64,000 nucleotides of DNA from Geodermatophilus obscurus DSM 43160 (lineage in GTDB: Bacteria; Actinomycetota; Actinomycetes; Mycobacteriales; Geodermatophilaceae), in the NCBI RefSeq assembly GCF_000025345.1, contig NC_013757.1, positions 3,038,001 to 3,102,000 on the forward strand, in the 5' to 3' direction. This document shows positions 52,060-62,514 of this stretch, piece after piece; position 1 is the stretch's first letter, and every line of letters starts with the position of its first letter. The notes under the pieces are model-generated. The model searched no databases, was not told the DNA's origin, and saw only the letters and a list, made by a program, of their open reading frames with translations. A program made the translations under genes and the position numbers.

Positions 52060-52920
52060 CCTACCGGCGAGCTGGCGAGTGCCGCTGAGCCCCCGCTCGA
52101 GAACTCGACGTCGACCACGAGACGCTGCGGAACCGGGTCGGCGCGCTCTCGTGTGAGTGGGCACCGGGGCGGTCCGGTGAGCAGTGATGAGCGGGCCGAG
52201 CTGGCCCGGCTGCGCCGGCGGGTGGCCGAGTCGGAGCTCGAGAAAGAGATCTTGGTAAAGGGCCGCGGTCTTCTTCGCGCGTTAGACGGGGCGGTGAACC
52301 GGGGCGCGGTCTTCGGCTTCGTCGCCGCGGAGAAGACCACCTACGGCGTGCGCCGCCTCCGCCGAGTCCTCGGGGTCAGCAGTACCGCCTTCTATGACTG
52401 TCACGCCCGCGGCGGCGATCCGACCACAGCCGAGCTCGAGGAGGCCTATGCCATCCACGCCGCCCGCGAGGCCTGGTGCGAGCACCGGCGGGTCTATGAC
52501 GCCCGCCGGCGGACCGCCGAGATTCGCCATCGCGGCCATGCGTGGAACCGCAAGAGGGTGGCCCGGCTCATGCCAGTCGGCGGCATGGAGGGCGTCCACT
52601 GCCGCCGGCGCGGCAAGGATGGCCGGCGCACCACCTCGACCGCGACCGCCGCGCACCTGGTCGAACGGGACTTCACCGCGGGCGCACCCGACCGGCTGTG
52701 GGTCGCCGACATCCCATACCTGTGCACCTGGGAGGGCTTCCCCCACCTCGCTGTCCTCGACGCCTGCAGCCGCAGGGTCGTGGGCTGGGCGATGGCCGAC
52801 CATCTGCGCACCGAGCTGGTCCTCGACGCCGTCGGCATAGCGCTGTTCGCCCGCAAGTCCAAACTCCCAAGGGAGTCGCTGGGCTACCGACTGCCGCCCA
52901 GGCAAGGCCCCGGCCACTCG
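52060..52920 (+). pseudogene. IS3-family transposase remnant (OrfA end plus OrfB)
   Basis: OrfA traces: ELDVDHETLRNRVG and SDERAELARLRRRVAESELE then KEIL. OrfB continues in one long frame: FGFVAAEKTTYGVRRLRRVL, REAWCEHRRVYDARR, KRVARLMPVGGMEGV, then the catalytic APDRLWVADIPYLCTWEGF (first Asp) and LAVLDACSRRVVGWAMAD (second Asp). The expected segment with the final Glu is lost after LFARKSKLPRESLG. The end of OrfA and the end of OrfB are eroded. Confidence 0.7.
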
Positions 52921-53320
52921 GTCGCGGGTCCGCGTGCTGCGCGAGAACGGCGTCCGGCTTCGGGTGATCGCGGTGGACGTGACCTCGGCCGGGCTCGTGT
53001 CACGGGGCGTGGAGGCAGCGGGAGGGGTGGCGGCTCAGGCCGCGCGGCAGGTTCTTGGGCGCGCGGCCACGGCGCGCACGCCCAGCTCGTACTACAGCCG
53101 CACGTGAGGTTTGGCTGTCCGAGCTGCACAGAGGCAGCAGCGGGCTCCGGCTGTCCCCGTGCAGCCAGGGGCTCGCCAAAGGACACTGCTCGGGTCGGGC
53201 CGGCGAGTACTGCTCAGGCGGGTGACGGAGGTGGCGGGTCTCGGGGAGGGACGCCGGACGACCGTTGACCGCCGGCACTGCCCCGGGGCTTCGTCTTCTG
53301 ACCGGTGACCGCTCGGCCGG
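52921..53320. other. no gene recognised
   Basis: A plus-strand frame (about 52934-53107) reads RVLRENGVRLRVIAVDVTS and ends TPSSYYSRT before a stop; I cannot assign it. Otherwise intergenic between the IS3 remnant and the convergent nhaA. Confidence 0.3.
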
Positions 53321-54766
53321 CTACGTCACGCGCTCGTCGATTGGCTGTTTCCGGCTGTCAGGGGCACCCGCGGCGGTACGCCGACCCGCCAGGACGAGGA
53401 CTGCGGCCCCGGCGACGGCCGCCACGAACGAGGCGATCAGAATGCCGATCTTCGCTTCGCTGGCCTCCGCCGCGGTGTAGTCGAAGGCCAGGCCGGTGAT
53501 GAACAGCGACACCGTGAAACCGATGCCGGCGACGAGCGACAGGCCGGCGACCTGAAGCCAGTTCGACCCCCGCGGCAGTGGCCCGACGCCGGACCGGACG
53601 GCCAACCACGTCACGCCTGTGATGCCGATGAGTTTGCCCAAGACGAGCCCGGCGAAGATGCCGAGCGTAACCGGCGAGCCCGCTGCCGCGACGAAGGCCT
53701 CTCCGCTCAGGGGGATGCCGGCGTTCGCGAAGGCGAACATCGGCAGGAAGAAGTAGGCCGTCCAGGGGTGCAGCGCGCGCGCGAGCCATTCGGCCGGGGA
53801 CGTCGACTCGGAGATCAGGAACCGCAGCCGTCGGAGATCGTCCGTCGTGAGATCGTCGTCGTCGGCGGCTTCCCGAACCGCGCGGCGCGCCGCCGGTGCG
53901 TTCAGCAGGGGTCTGGCGGGCGTGAGCAGCCCGAGGACGACACCGGCGATGGTGGCATGGACGCCTGACTCGAACGTCGCCAGCCAGATGACGGCGCCGA
54001 GGAGGATGTAGGGCTCGCGTGACCACACGTGCAGGCGTTGGAGCACGATGACGACGATCACTCCGGCGGCTGCTACGCCTAGCCAGGGGAGCGACAGATC
54101 GTCGGTGTAGAAGATCGCGATCACGGCGATGGCGCCGATGTCGTCGACGATGGCCAGGGTCAGCAGGAAGATGCGCGCGGCGAGCGGCACGCGGGGACCG
54201 AGCACCGCCAGCACCCCCATCGCGAAGGCGATGTCGGTCGCCATGGGGATGCCCCAGCCGGCCGCACCCTCACCCCCGGCATTGAAGAGCAGGTAAAAAG
54301 CGGCAGGGACGACCATGCCGCCGAGGGCTGCCAGTGCGGGGACGGCGGCGGCCCGTCGGTCCCGCAGTTCTCCGGCGACCAACTCGTACTTGATCTCGAG
54401 GCCGACGACGAAGAAGAAGAAGACCATGATGAGGTCGTTGACCCAGTGCCGCAGGTCCTCGGCGAGCGTGAAGGGACCGAGGTTGATCTCCAGCACCGTC
54501 GTCCAGAAGGCCTCGTAGTAGTCGGCCCAGGGCGAGTTGGCCAGGATCAGGGCCTGCGCCGTGGCGATCAGCAGGACGACCCCGCCGGCGGACTCCACAT
54601 GGAGAAAGGTCGCCACCGGGCGCCCAACCCACCGGGCCAGGGTGCGGTCGCTCGCGATCCAGACCGGCTTCGCTCGCCACAGGTCCTGGGACCAGCCGTG
54701 GTGGGGCGGGTGCCCATGCTGCTTTTCGTCGTCCGGCGCAGCGGGCTCGCGTGAGCGATCCGGCAT
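53321..54766 (-). CDS. nhaA: Na+/H+ antiporter NhaA (second copy)
   Basis: 481 residues. FFFFVVGLEIKYELVAGELR, WGIPMATDIAFAMGVLAVLG and LTLAIVDDIGAIAVIAIFY give the NhaA core with the paired aspartates. The C-terminal half contains FAFANAGIPLSGEAF and [17 protein letters not shown]. It is clearly diverged from the copy at 8802-10193 and has a longer His/Asp-rich N-terminus (EKQHGHPPHHGW), possibly pH-sensing. ATG at 54766 has GAGAGGGG about 9 nt upstream. It does not carry the leader motif of the first copy. Same strand as the DASS carrier gene, 156 bp downstream of it. Confidence 0.92.
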   Translation of the reverse strand: MPDRSREPAAPDDEKQHGHPPHHGWSQDLWRAKPVWIASDRTLARWVGRPVATFLHVESAGGVVLLIATAQALILANSPWADYYEAFWTTVLEINLGPFTLAEDLRHWVNDLIMVFFFFVVGLEIKYELVAGELRDRRAAAVPALAALGGMVVPAAFYLLFNAGGEGAAGWGIPMATDIAFAMGVLAVLGPRVPLAARIFLLTLAIVDDIGAIAVIAIFYTDDLSLPWLGVAAAGVIVVIVLQRLHVWSREPYILLGAVIWLATFESGVHATIAGVVLGLLTPARPLLNAPAARRAVREAADDDDLTTDDLRRLRFLISESTSPAEWLARALHPWTAYFFLPMFAFANAGIPLSGEAFVAAAGSPVTLGIFAGLVLGKLIGITGVTWLAVRSGVGPLPRGSNWLQVAGLSLVAGIGFTVSLFITGLAFDYTAAEASEAKIGILIASFVAAVAGAAVLVLAGRRTAAGAPDSRKQPIDERVT

Positions 54767-54922
54767 CGACCGCGTCCCCTCTCGATGCGATGAGTGCCGG
54801 ACGCTGGGCGTTCCGGTCCCGGTGGAGGCTGCACCACCGCAGGGTGGTCCCGGTGCAGGTTGGACCACCGCACGGCGGCACGTCGAGGAGGTTCGCTCGC
54901 TGCTCCGTGCGCTGACCCCGGG

Positions 54923-56545
54923 TCAGAACTGCAGGCCGAGCGCCCAGCCGCCGAGCAGCCACGCGAACCCGGTGATCAGGATGACGCCGACGACATTGAG
55001 CACCGCTCCGCCCCGGGCCATCTGCTGGATGGTCACCGTCCCGCTGGCGAACACGATGGCGTTCGGCGGGGTTCCCACCGGCAGCATGAACGCGCAGGTG
55101 GCCGCCAGCGCGGCCGGGATCAGCAGGGTCATCGAGTCCGCCCCGATGCCGATCGCCACGCCGCCGAGGATGGGGATGAAGGTGGCCGCCGTGGCGGTGT
55201 TGCTGGTGATCTCAGTGAGGAATAGCACCAGCGTGACGATCGCGGCGACCAGCAGGACGAGCGGCAACGCACCCAGCGGCTCGACCTTCGAGCCGATCCA
55301 GGCGTCTAAACCGCTGGCAGCCACCGCGGCGGCCAGGGCGAGCCCGCCACCGAACAGCAGCAGCACGCCCCACGGCAGGCCCTTCTGGGCGTCTTCCCAG
55401 ACCAGCACCATCCGTCCGCGCTCGGCAGGCAGCAGGAACAGCACGATGCCGGCGGCGATGGCGATGGCGGTGTCGTTGAACTCGCCCAGCCAGGGGAGGT
55501 TCTCCGAGACCGCGGGGAACTCCGACAGCAGGCCGGGCACGATCCACAGGAAGGCCGCGCCCGCGAACACCGCGAGCACCGTCTTCTCCCCCCGGCTCAT
55601 GGGACCCAGGTTGTGGAGTTGCTGGGCGATCATCTCCTTGCCCCCGGGGATCTCCTCGAGGTCGTTGCGGTACAGCACGCGGGTGATCAGCAGCCAGGCG
55701 ATCAGGATGAACACCACCACCACCGGCACGCCCAGCTGCATCCACTCCACGAACCCGATGCTCTCGCCCAGCTCTTCGGCGACGTAGCCGGCCACGATCG
55801 CGTTGGGCGGACTGCCCAGCAGCGTGCCCAGCCCGCCGATCGAGGCGGACCAGGCGATGGCCAGCACCAGGCCGACACCGAACATCCGCACCGAGCGGTC
55901 GTCGATCGCCGCGTTGAGCGTCGTGCCCCTCTGAATGGCGTCGCCCTCCTGCTGGGCCCCGGCCGAGCGGGTGCCGGTGCGCTCGACGACCAGCGACAGC
56001 ACGCTCAGCGCGATCGGCAGCATCATCAGCGTGGTGGCCGTGTTGGACACCCACATGCTCAGGAAGGCCGTCGAGACCATCATCCCGAGCACGATCTGGC
56101 GCGGGTGGGTGCCCACCGCACGCAGTGTCAGCAGCGCGATGCGCCGGTGCAGGTTCCACTTCTGCATGGCGATGGCGATGAGGAAGCCGCCCAGGAAGAG
56201 GAACACGATCGGGTTGGCGTAGGGCGCCGTGGCGTCCGCGACGGCCAGCACGCCGAACACCGGGAAGAGCACGATCGGGAGCAGGGCGGTTGCCGAGAGC
56301 GGCAGCGCCTCGGTCATCCACCAGGTGGCCATGAGGATGCCGATCGCGGCCGTCGTCCGGCCGGCCGGCTCAAGTCCCTCGGCCGTGCCCAGAGCGAGCC
56401 AGACCAGCCCGGCGAGCACCAGGCCCAGCCCGCGGAAGAGCCACACCCTGCCCGACGACCGCCCCTCCTGGGGCTTCTGCCGCTCCGACGGGCCGGCGGC
56501 CCTCCGGTCCTCCGACACCGAACTCCGAGCCTCGGCCTCCGCCAT
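54923..56545 (-). CDS. DASS/SLC13 family sodium:dicarboxylate symporter
   Basis: 540 residues with about 11-12 spans. The two SNT motifs of the family, WVSNTATTLMMLP and EITSNTATAATFIPI, which form the substrate and sodium sites, are both present, as are the paired LLGSPPNAIV and LPVGTPPNAIVFASG repeats. It is expected to import C4-dicarboxylates (malate, succinate, fumarate) with Na+. ATG at 56545 has AGGAGG 6 nt upstream. Divergent from malic enzyme, which would use the imported malate. A CGTGA-N6-TCACG palindrome lies 13-28 nt before the start codon. Confidence 0.9.
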   Translation of the reverse strand: MAEAEARSSVSEDRRAAGPSERQKPQEGRSSGRVWLFRGLGLVLAGLVWLALGTAEGLEPAGRTTAAIGILMATWWMTEALPLSATALLPIVLFPVFGVLAVADATAPYANPIVFLFLGGFLIAIAMQKWNLHRRIALLTLRAVGTHPRQIVLGMMVSTAFLSMWVSNTATTLMMLPIALSVLSLVVERTGTRSAGAQQEGDAIQRGTTLNAAIDDRSVRMFGVGLVLAIAWSASIGGLGTLLGSPPNAIVAGYVAEELGESIGFVEWMQLGVPVVVVFILIAWLLITRVLYRNDLEEIPGGKEMIAQQLHNLGPMSRGEKTVLAVFAGAAFLWIVPGLLSEFPAVSENLPWLGEFNDTAIAIAAGIVLFLLPAERGRMVLVWEDAQKGLPWGVLLLFGGGLALAAAVAASGLDAWIGSKVEPLGALPLVLLVAAIVTLVLFLTEITSNTATAATFIPILGGVAIGIGADSMTLLIPAALAATCAFMLPVGTPPNAIVFASGTVTIQQMARGGAVLNVVGVILITGFAWLLGGWALGLQF

Positions 56546-56557
56546 CCCCGACCTCCT

Positions 56558-56573
56558 CGTGACCCAGATCACG
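56558..56573. promoter_or_regulatory. CRP/GlxR-like palindrome 1
   Basis: CGTGACCCAGATCACG, a perfect CGTGA-N6-TCACG inverted repeat matching the actinobacterial CRP/GlxR consensus (TGTGA-N6-TCACA) at 8 of 10 conserved bases. It overlaps the start region of the DASS carrier gene. Confidence 0.6.
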
Positions 56574-57288
56574 TACTGTCGCGAAACTGTTCGCCTACGG
56601 ACCGGCGGACAGTGATCCCGAGAAGCCTGCGCCGAATCGTGATCTGTGTCACGTTTTTGTTCATTCTGTGTCTGCTGGACAGTCACACGACCAGCACTCC
56701 GCCACTTCCAGCCGGCCGCGACCTCCGTCCTCAAGGGCGCCGGCCAGACCGCTGCCGACGGCGCCTGGAGCTGACTCCCTAGCGACCTGGAACCCGTCCG
56801 TCGGTACGGGGTCCGCTTCCAGCCGTCGCTGGACGCTGCCAGGTCGACGCCTCGCACGTCCCAGCGCTGACGAGGGGGGTGTGGCCGCATCGCCTCGTCG
56901 AGCGACCGGACCGCTGCGGCTGGCGCTGTTGGCCGCAGGGCCGTCGCGCGTTGTCCCGGCGTGTCGGTGCCCAGTGATTCAGGGGTCAGCCGGCGGCCAG
57001 CGGCCGGGAGATCGAGATGCAGCCCGACGGCGCGCAGGCGAGCAGGTGAGCACCGCCCACTCAGCGGTAGGTTCTCGGCGGACACGTCTGCTTCGTACTC
57101 GGCACAGGACTGGGTCGACGCGCTGGGTGGGACAACGCGCCCATGTCGCGGAGGAAGGTCGAGCCTTGGACGACCTCGACCGGTGGCCTGAAAGCGGGCT
57201 ACCGGGCCGCCGGGTCCGGCACGCCGATCATCCATCAGGGACCGGGATCAGCACCGCCCCCGGTCGGCGAGGTCCACGGAGGGTCAGG
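56574..57288. other. long divergent control region
   Basis: About 715 bp upstream of malic enzyme. It holds the second palindrome at 56638 and an AT-rich run (CACGTTTTTGTTCATTCTG). Right of about 56760 no gene or element is recognised. Confidence 0.4.
56638..56653. promoter_or_regulatory. CRP/GlxR-like palindrome 2
   Basis: CGTGATCTGTGTCACG, again a perfect CGTGA-N6-TCACG repeat, exactly 80 bp from palindrome 1. Confidence 0.6.
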
Positions 57289-59007
<1,719 letters not shown>

Positions 59008-59015
59008 CCCCCTGA

Positions 59016-59033
59016 GCTCCATCGAGATGGAGT
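59016..59033. terminator. weak hairpin between malic enzyme and lpd
   Basis: GCTCCATCGAGATGGAGT: 6-bp stem CTCCAT/ATGGAG with loop CGAG, between the convergent gene ends at 59007 and 59072. Could act on both strands; short. Confidence 0.3.
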
Positions 59034-59071
59034 CTCCGAGCTGCGTCGCGGTGAGGTTCCCGAAGACGGGG

Positions 59072-61108
59072 CTACTTCCTCCGCTTGGGTAGGTAGAGGT
59101 CGGTGAGGGTGCCCTCGAAGGCCTCCGCGGCCATCCCGACGGTCTCCGACAGCGTCGGGTGGGCGTGGATGGTCAGGCCGATGTCGGCGGCGTCGGCGCC
59201 CATCTCGATCGCCAGGCCCAGCTCGGCGATCAGTTCGCCGGCCGACGGGCCGACGACTCCGGCTCCGATCACCCGGTGGCTGGTCTCGTCGAACAGCAGC
59301 TTGGTGAACCCCTCGTCGCGGCCGAGGGAGAGCGCGCGGCCGCTGGCCGCCCACGGGAAGACGCCCTTGCCGTACTGGATCCCGGCGGTCTTGGCTTCGT
59401 TCTCGGTGATGCCGACCCAGGCGACCTCGGGGTCGGTGTAGGCCACCGAGGGGATGACCCGCGCGTCGAAGTAGCTGTTCTGTCCAGCGGTGACCTCCGC
59501 GGCGACCTTGCCCTCGTGCGTGGCCTTGTGCGCCAGCATCGGCTGCCCGACGACGTCGCCGATCGCGAAGATGTGCGGGACGTTGGTGCGCATCTGCTTG
59601 TCCACGGGCACGAAGCCGCGCTCGTCGACCACCACGCCCGCCCGCTCCGCCCCGATCTCCGGGCCGTTGGGTCGCCGCCCGACGGCCACGAGCATGCGGT
59701 CGAAGGTCGCGGTGGTGGAGGTCTCGCCCTCCAGCGTGGCGACCAGTCCCTCGGGTCGCGCCTCGACGGCGGCCACCTTGGTCTTCAGGTGGACACCGGC
59801 GTAGGCCTGCGAGATCCGCTTGTGCAGCGGCTGCACCAGGTCCTTGTCGGCGCCCGGGATGATCTGGTCCATCAGCTCCACGACGGTGACCTCGGCGCCG
59901 AGTTCGTGGTAGACGGTCGCCATCTCCAGGCCGATGATCCCGCCCCCGAGGACCAGCAGCCGCCGAGGGACGTCGGCCAGCTCCAGCGCGCCGGTGGAGT
60001 TCATGACCCGCGGGTCGTCGTGCGGGACGAACGGCAACCGGACCGGCTCCGACCCGGCGGCGATGATCGCGTGTTCGAAGTCGACCGTGGTCGTGCCGCC
60101 GTCGGCCAGCTCGACCTGTACCTGGCTCGGGGAGGTGAACCGGCCGTACCCGCGGATGGTGGTGACCTTGCGCTGCCGGGCCAGGCCCGTCAGCCCGCCG
60201 GTGAGGCGGCCGACGACGGTGTCCTTCCAGCCGCGCAGCTTGCCGACGTCGATCGACGGCTCCCCGAACGCCAGCCCGTGCTCGGCCATCTCCCGGGTCT
60301 CGGCGATCACCTTGGCCGCGTGCAGCAACGCCTTGGACGGGATGCAGCCGACGTTCAGGCACACCCCGCCCAGCGCGGGCCACCGGTCGACGAGGACAAC
60401 CGACTTGCCCAGGTCGGCGGCGCGGAAGGCCGCGGTGTACCCGCCGGGGCCGGCGCCCAGGACGAGCACGTCGGCGCGGACGTCCCCGGGCCCGTACGCG
60501 GCTGCCGGCGTCGGGGCGGGCGTGGCAGCCGTGGCGGGCCGGGACGGCGCGTCCTCGGGACGGAGGAAGAGCAGGATGCTGCCGGCGCGGACGCGGTCGC
60601 CGACCCGCACCGTCACCTCCTCGACGGTGCCCGCCTGCGAGGCGGGGATCTCCATCACCGCCTTGTCCGACTCCAGGGTCACCACGGGGTTGTGCGGGCC
60701 CACGCGATCGCCCGGTCCGACGAGCACCTCGGTCACCGGCACGTCGGCGAAGTCGCCGAGGTCGGGCACGGTCACCTCGATCCGGTCGTAGACGCCGGCG
60801 GCCGAGCCGTATCCCGGGCGGTCCACCGGGGCGGGGACGGCGTCCTCGTGGGTCACGGTGTGGGTGGCCGGCGGGGCGCCGGTGTCGCTCGCGGTCAGGC
60901 GCAGCACCAGGTCACCGGGCGACACTCGGCTGCCGACCTGGACCAGCACCTCCTCGACGGTCCCGGCGGCCGGCGCGGGGATGTCCATCGTCGCCTTGTC
61001 CGACTCGAGGGTCAGGAGGGGGTCCTCGGCGGCGACCACGTCACCGGGAGCCACGTGCACCTCGATGACGGGCACGTCCGCGAAGTCGCCGATGTCGGGG
61101 ATGCGCAT
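59072..61108 (-). CDS. lpdA: dihydrolipoyl dehydrogenase (E3) with two N-terminal lipoyl domains
   Basis: 678 residues. Lipoyl domain 1 (about 1-72; lipoyl-Lys 38 in ESDKATMD), lipoyl domain 2 (about 110-183; Lys 149 in ESDKAVMEIP), linkers rich in Ala/Pro/Thr, then the flavoenzyme from about 212. That part shows LVLGAGPGGYTAAF, redox disulfide GGVCLNVGCIPSK (Cys 250/255), LVLGGGIIGLEMATV (NAD) and the C-terminal HAHPTLSE with the catalytic His. It reoxidises dihydrolipoyl groups of E2 with NAD+. One lipoyl domain on E3 is known in some bacteria; two is unusual. Domain 1 is almost the same as the lipoyl domain of the adjacent E2. ATG at 61108; 43 bp after E2. Confidence 0.93.
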   Translation of the reverse strand: MRIPDIGDFADVPVIEVHVAPGDVVAAEDPLLTLESDKATMDIPAPAAGTVEEVLVQVGSRVSPGDLVLRLTASDTGAPPATHTVTHEDAVPAPVDRPGYGSAAGVYDRIEVTVPDLGDFADVPVTEVLVGPGDRVGPHNPVVTLESDKAVMEIPASQAGTVEEVTVRVGDRVRAGSILLFLRPEDAPSRPATAATPAPTPAAAYGPGDVRADVLVLGAGPGGYTAAFRAADLGKSVVLVDRWPALGGVCLNVGCIPSKALLHAAKVIAETREMAEHGLAFGEPSIDVGKLRGWKDTVVGRLTGGLTGLARQRKVTTIRGYGRFTSPSQVQVELADGGTTTVDFEHAIIAAGSEPVRLPFVPHDDPRVMNSTGALELADVPRRLLVLGGGIIGLEMATVYHELGAEVTVVELMDQIIPGADKDLVQPLHKRISQAYAGVHLKTKVAAVEARPEGLVATLEGETSTTATFDRMLVAVGRRPNGPEIGAERAGVVVDERGFVPVDKQMRTNVPHIFAIGDVVGQPMLAHKATHEGKVAAEVTAGQNSYFDARVIPSVAYTDPEVAWVGITENEAKTAGIQYGKGVFPWAASGRALSLGRDEGFTKLLFDETSHRVIGAGVVGPSAGELIAELGLAIEMGADAADIGLTIHAHPTLSETVGMAAEAFEGTLTDLYLPKRRK

Positions 61109-61151
61109 GTCCACGGGGGGCTCCAGGGGCTGCGGGTCGGGTCGGGCGGGG

Positions 61152-62483
61152 CTAGAGCACGAGGCGGCGGACGTCCTCGAGCACGTGGCACAGGTACCGG
61201 GTGAAGCGCGCGGCGAGCGCACCGTCGATCACCCGGTGGTCGTAGGAGAGCGACAGCGGCAGCACCAGCCGCGGCACGAACGTGGCGCCGTCCCAGACCG
61301 GAGCGGTCTTCGACCGCACGACGCCCAGGATGGCCACCTCCGGGGCGTTGACCAGCGGGGTGAACGACGTCCCGCCGATGCCGCCGAGGCTGGAGATGGT
61401 GAAGCAGCCGCCCTGCAGGTCGGTGGCGGTCAGCTTGCCGTCCCGGGCCCGCGCGGACACGTCACCGAGCTCGCGGCTGAGCTCCCGGATGCCCTTGCGG
61501 TCGACGTCGCGGATCACCGGCACGACCAGGCCGTCGGGCGTGTCGACGGCGACCCCGACGTGGAAGTAGCGCTTGTAGACCAGCGCGTCCTTTTCCGGTG
61601 TCAGGCTGCTGTTGAACCGCGGGAACTCGCGCAGCGCGGACACCGAGGCCTTGAGCAGGAACGACAGCAGGGTGACCCGGTACCCCTCGGCCCGGGCCTC
61701 GGTGTCGAGTTCCTTGCGGTAGGCGTCGAGCTCGGTGATGTCCGCGTCGTCGTCGTGGGTGACGTGCGGGACGTTCAGCCAGGAGCGGTGCAGGTGCGGT
61801 CCGGACAGCCGCTGGATGCGGGACAGCGGTTGAGTCTCGACCGGGCCGAACTTCGAGAAGTCCTGCGGCGGGATCTCCGGGATGCCACCGCCGGCCGCCG
61901 CGGCGGGAGTCGGCGCGCTGGGCGCCGGGCCGCGGACCTCCCGGAGCAGGTCGTCCTTGGTGATCCGGCCCTTCGGCCCGGACCCGGACACGGTGCCCAG
62001 GTCGACGCCGAGCTCGCGGGCCAGCCGGCGCACGCTCGGCCCGGCGTGGACGTCGGCGAAGTCCGGCGGCGCCGCGGCCGCCGTCACAGGGGCGCCGCCG
62101 GGCGCGGTCGGCGGGGTCGCGGCCTCGGCCGAGCGGCGCGCCGACTCCTCGACGGTCGATGCCGCACTGGTGGGCGCCTCGGTCGGCGGCTCGACCTGGT
62201 CGACGGTCGCCGCGGCGAGCTGCTCGACCGGGGCCGCCCCGTCGGACTGGTCGAGCAGCAGGATGGGTGTCCCGACGTTCACCAGGTCGCCGAGGGAGAC
62301 ACGCAGCTCACGGACGGTGCCGGCCGCCGGCGACGGGACGTCCATGGTGGCCTTGTCGGACTCCAGCGTGACCAGCGGGTCCTCGGCCGCGACGGCGTCA
62401 CCGGGCGACACGTGGATCTCGATGACCGGGATGTCGGAGAAGTCACCGATGTCGGGGACCGTCACTTCGGCGGGGGAGGTCAT
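61152..62483 (-). CDS. aceF: dihydrolipoamide acetyltransferase (E2 of pyruvate dehydrogenase)
   Basis: 443 residues: one lipoyl domain (about 5-78, Lys 44 in ESDKATMDVP), an Ala/Pro/Thr linker, the peripheral subunit-binding domain (about 147-184; AGPSVRRLARELGVDLGTV, GPKGRITKDDLL) and the acyltransferase core (about 215-443). The core carries the catalytic SYDHRVIDG near residue 413. It transfers acetyl from lipoamide to CoA. E. coli E2 has three lipoyl domains; this one has a single domain, and the two on E3 may compensate. ATG at 62483 has GGAAGG 6 nt upstream; 31 bp after the E1 gene. Confidence 0.93.
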   Translation of the reverse strand: MTSPAEVTVPDIGDFSDIPVIEIHVSPGDAVAAEDPLVTLESDKATMDVPSPAAGTVRELRVSLGDLVNVGTPILLLDQSDGAAPVEQLAAATVDQVEPPTEAPTSAASTVEESARRSAEAATPPTAPGGAPVTAAAAPPDFADVHAGPSVRRLARELGVDLGTVSGSGPKGRITKDDLLREVRGPAPSAPTPAAAAGGGIPEIPPQDFSKFGPVETQPLSRIQRLSGPHLHRSWLNVPHVTHDDDADITELDAYRKELDTEARAEGYRVTLLSFLLKASVSALREFPRFNSSLTPEKDALVYKRYFHVGVAVDTPDGLVVPVIRDVDRKGIRELSRELGDVSARARDGKLTATDLQGGCFTISSLGGIGGTSFTPLVNAPEVAILGVVRSKTAPVWDGATFVPRLVLPLSLSYDHRVIDGALAARFTRYLCHVLEDVRRLVL

Positions 62484-62514
62484 GTCAGGCCTTCCGGACG
62501 AGGAGGGGATGCGG

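Noticed and set aside
52934-53107. Plus-strand frame ending TPSSYYSRT as a gene
   Set aside because: No start, ribosome-binding site or recognisable family; probably the tail of a lost gene.
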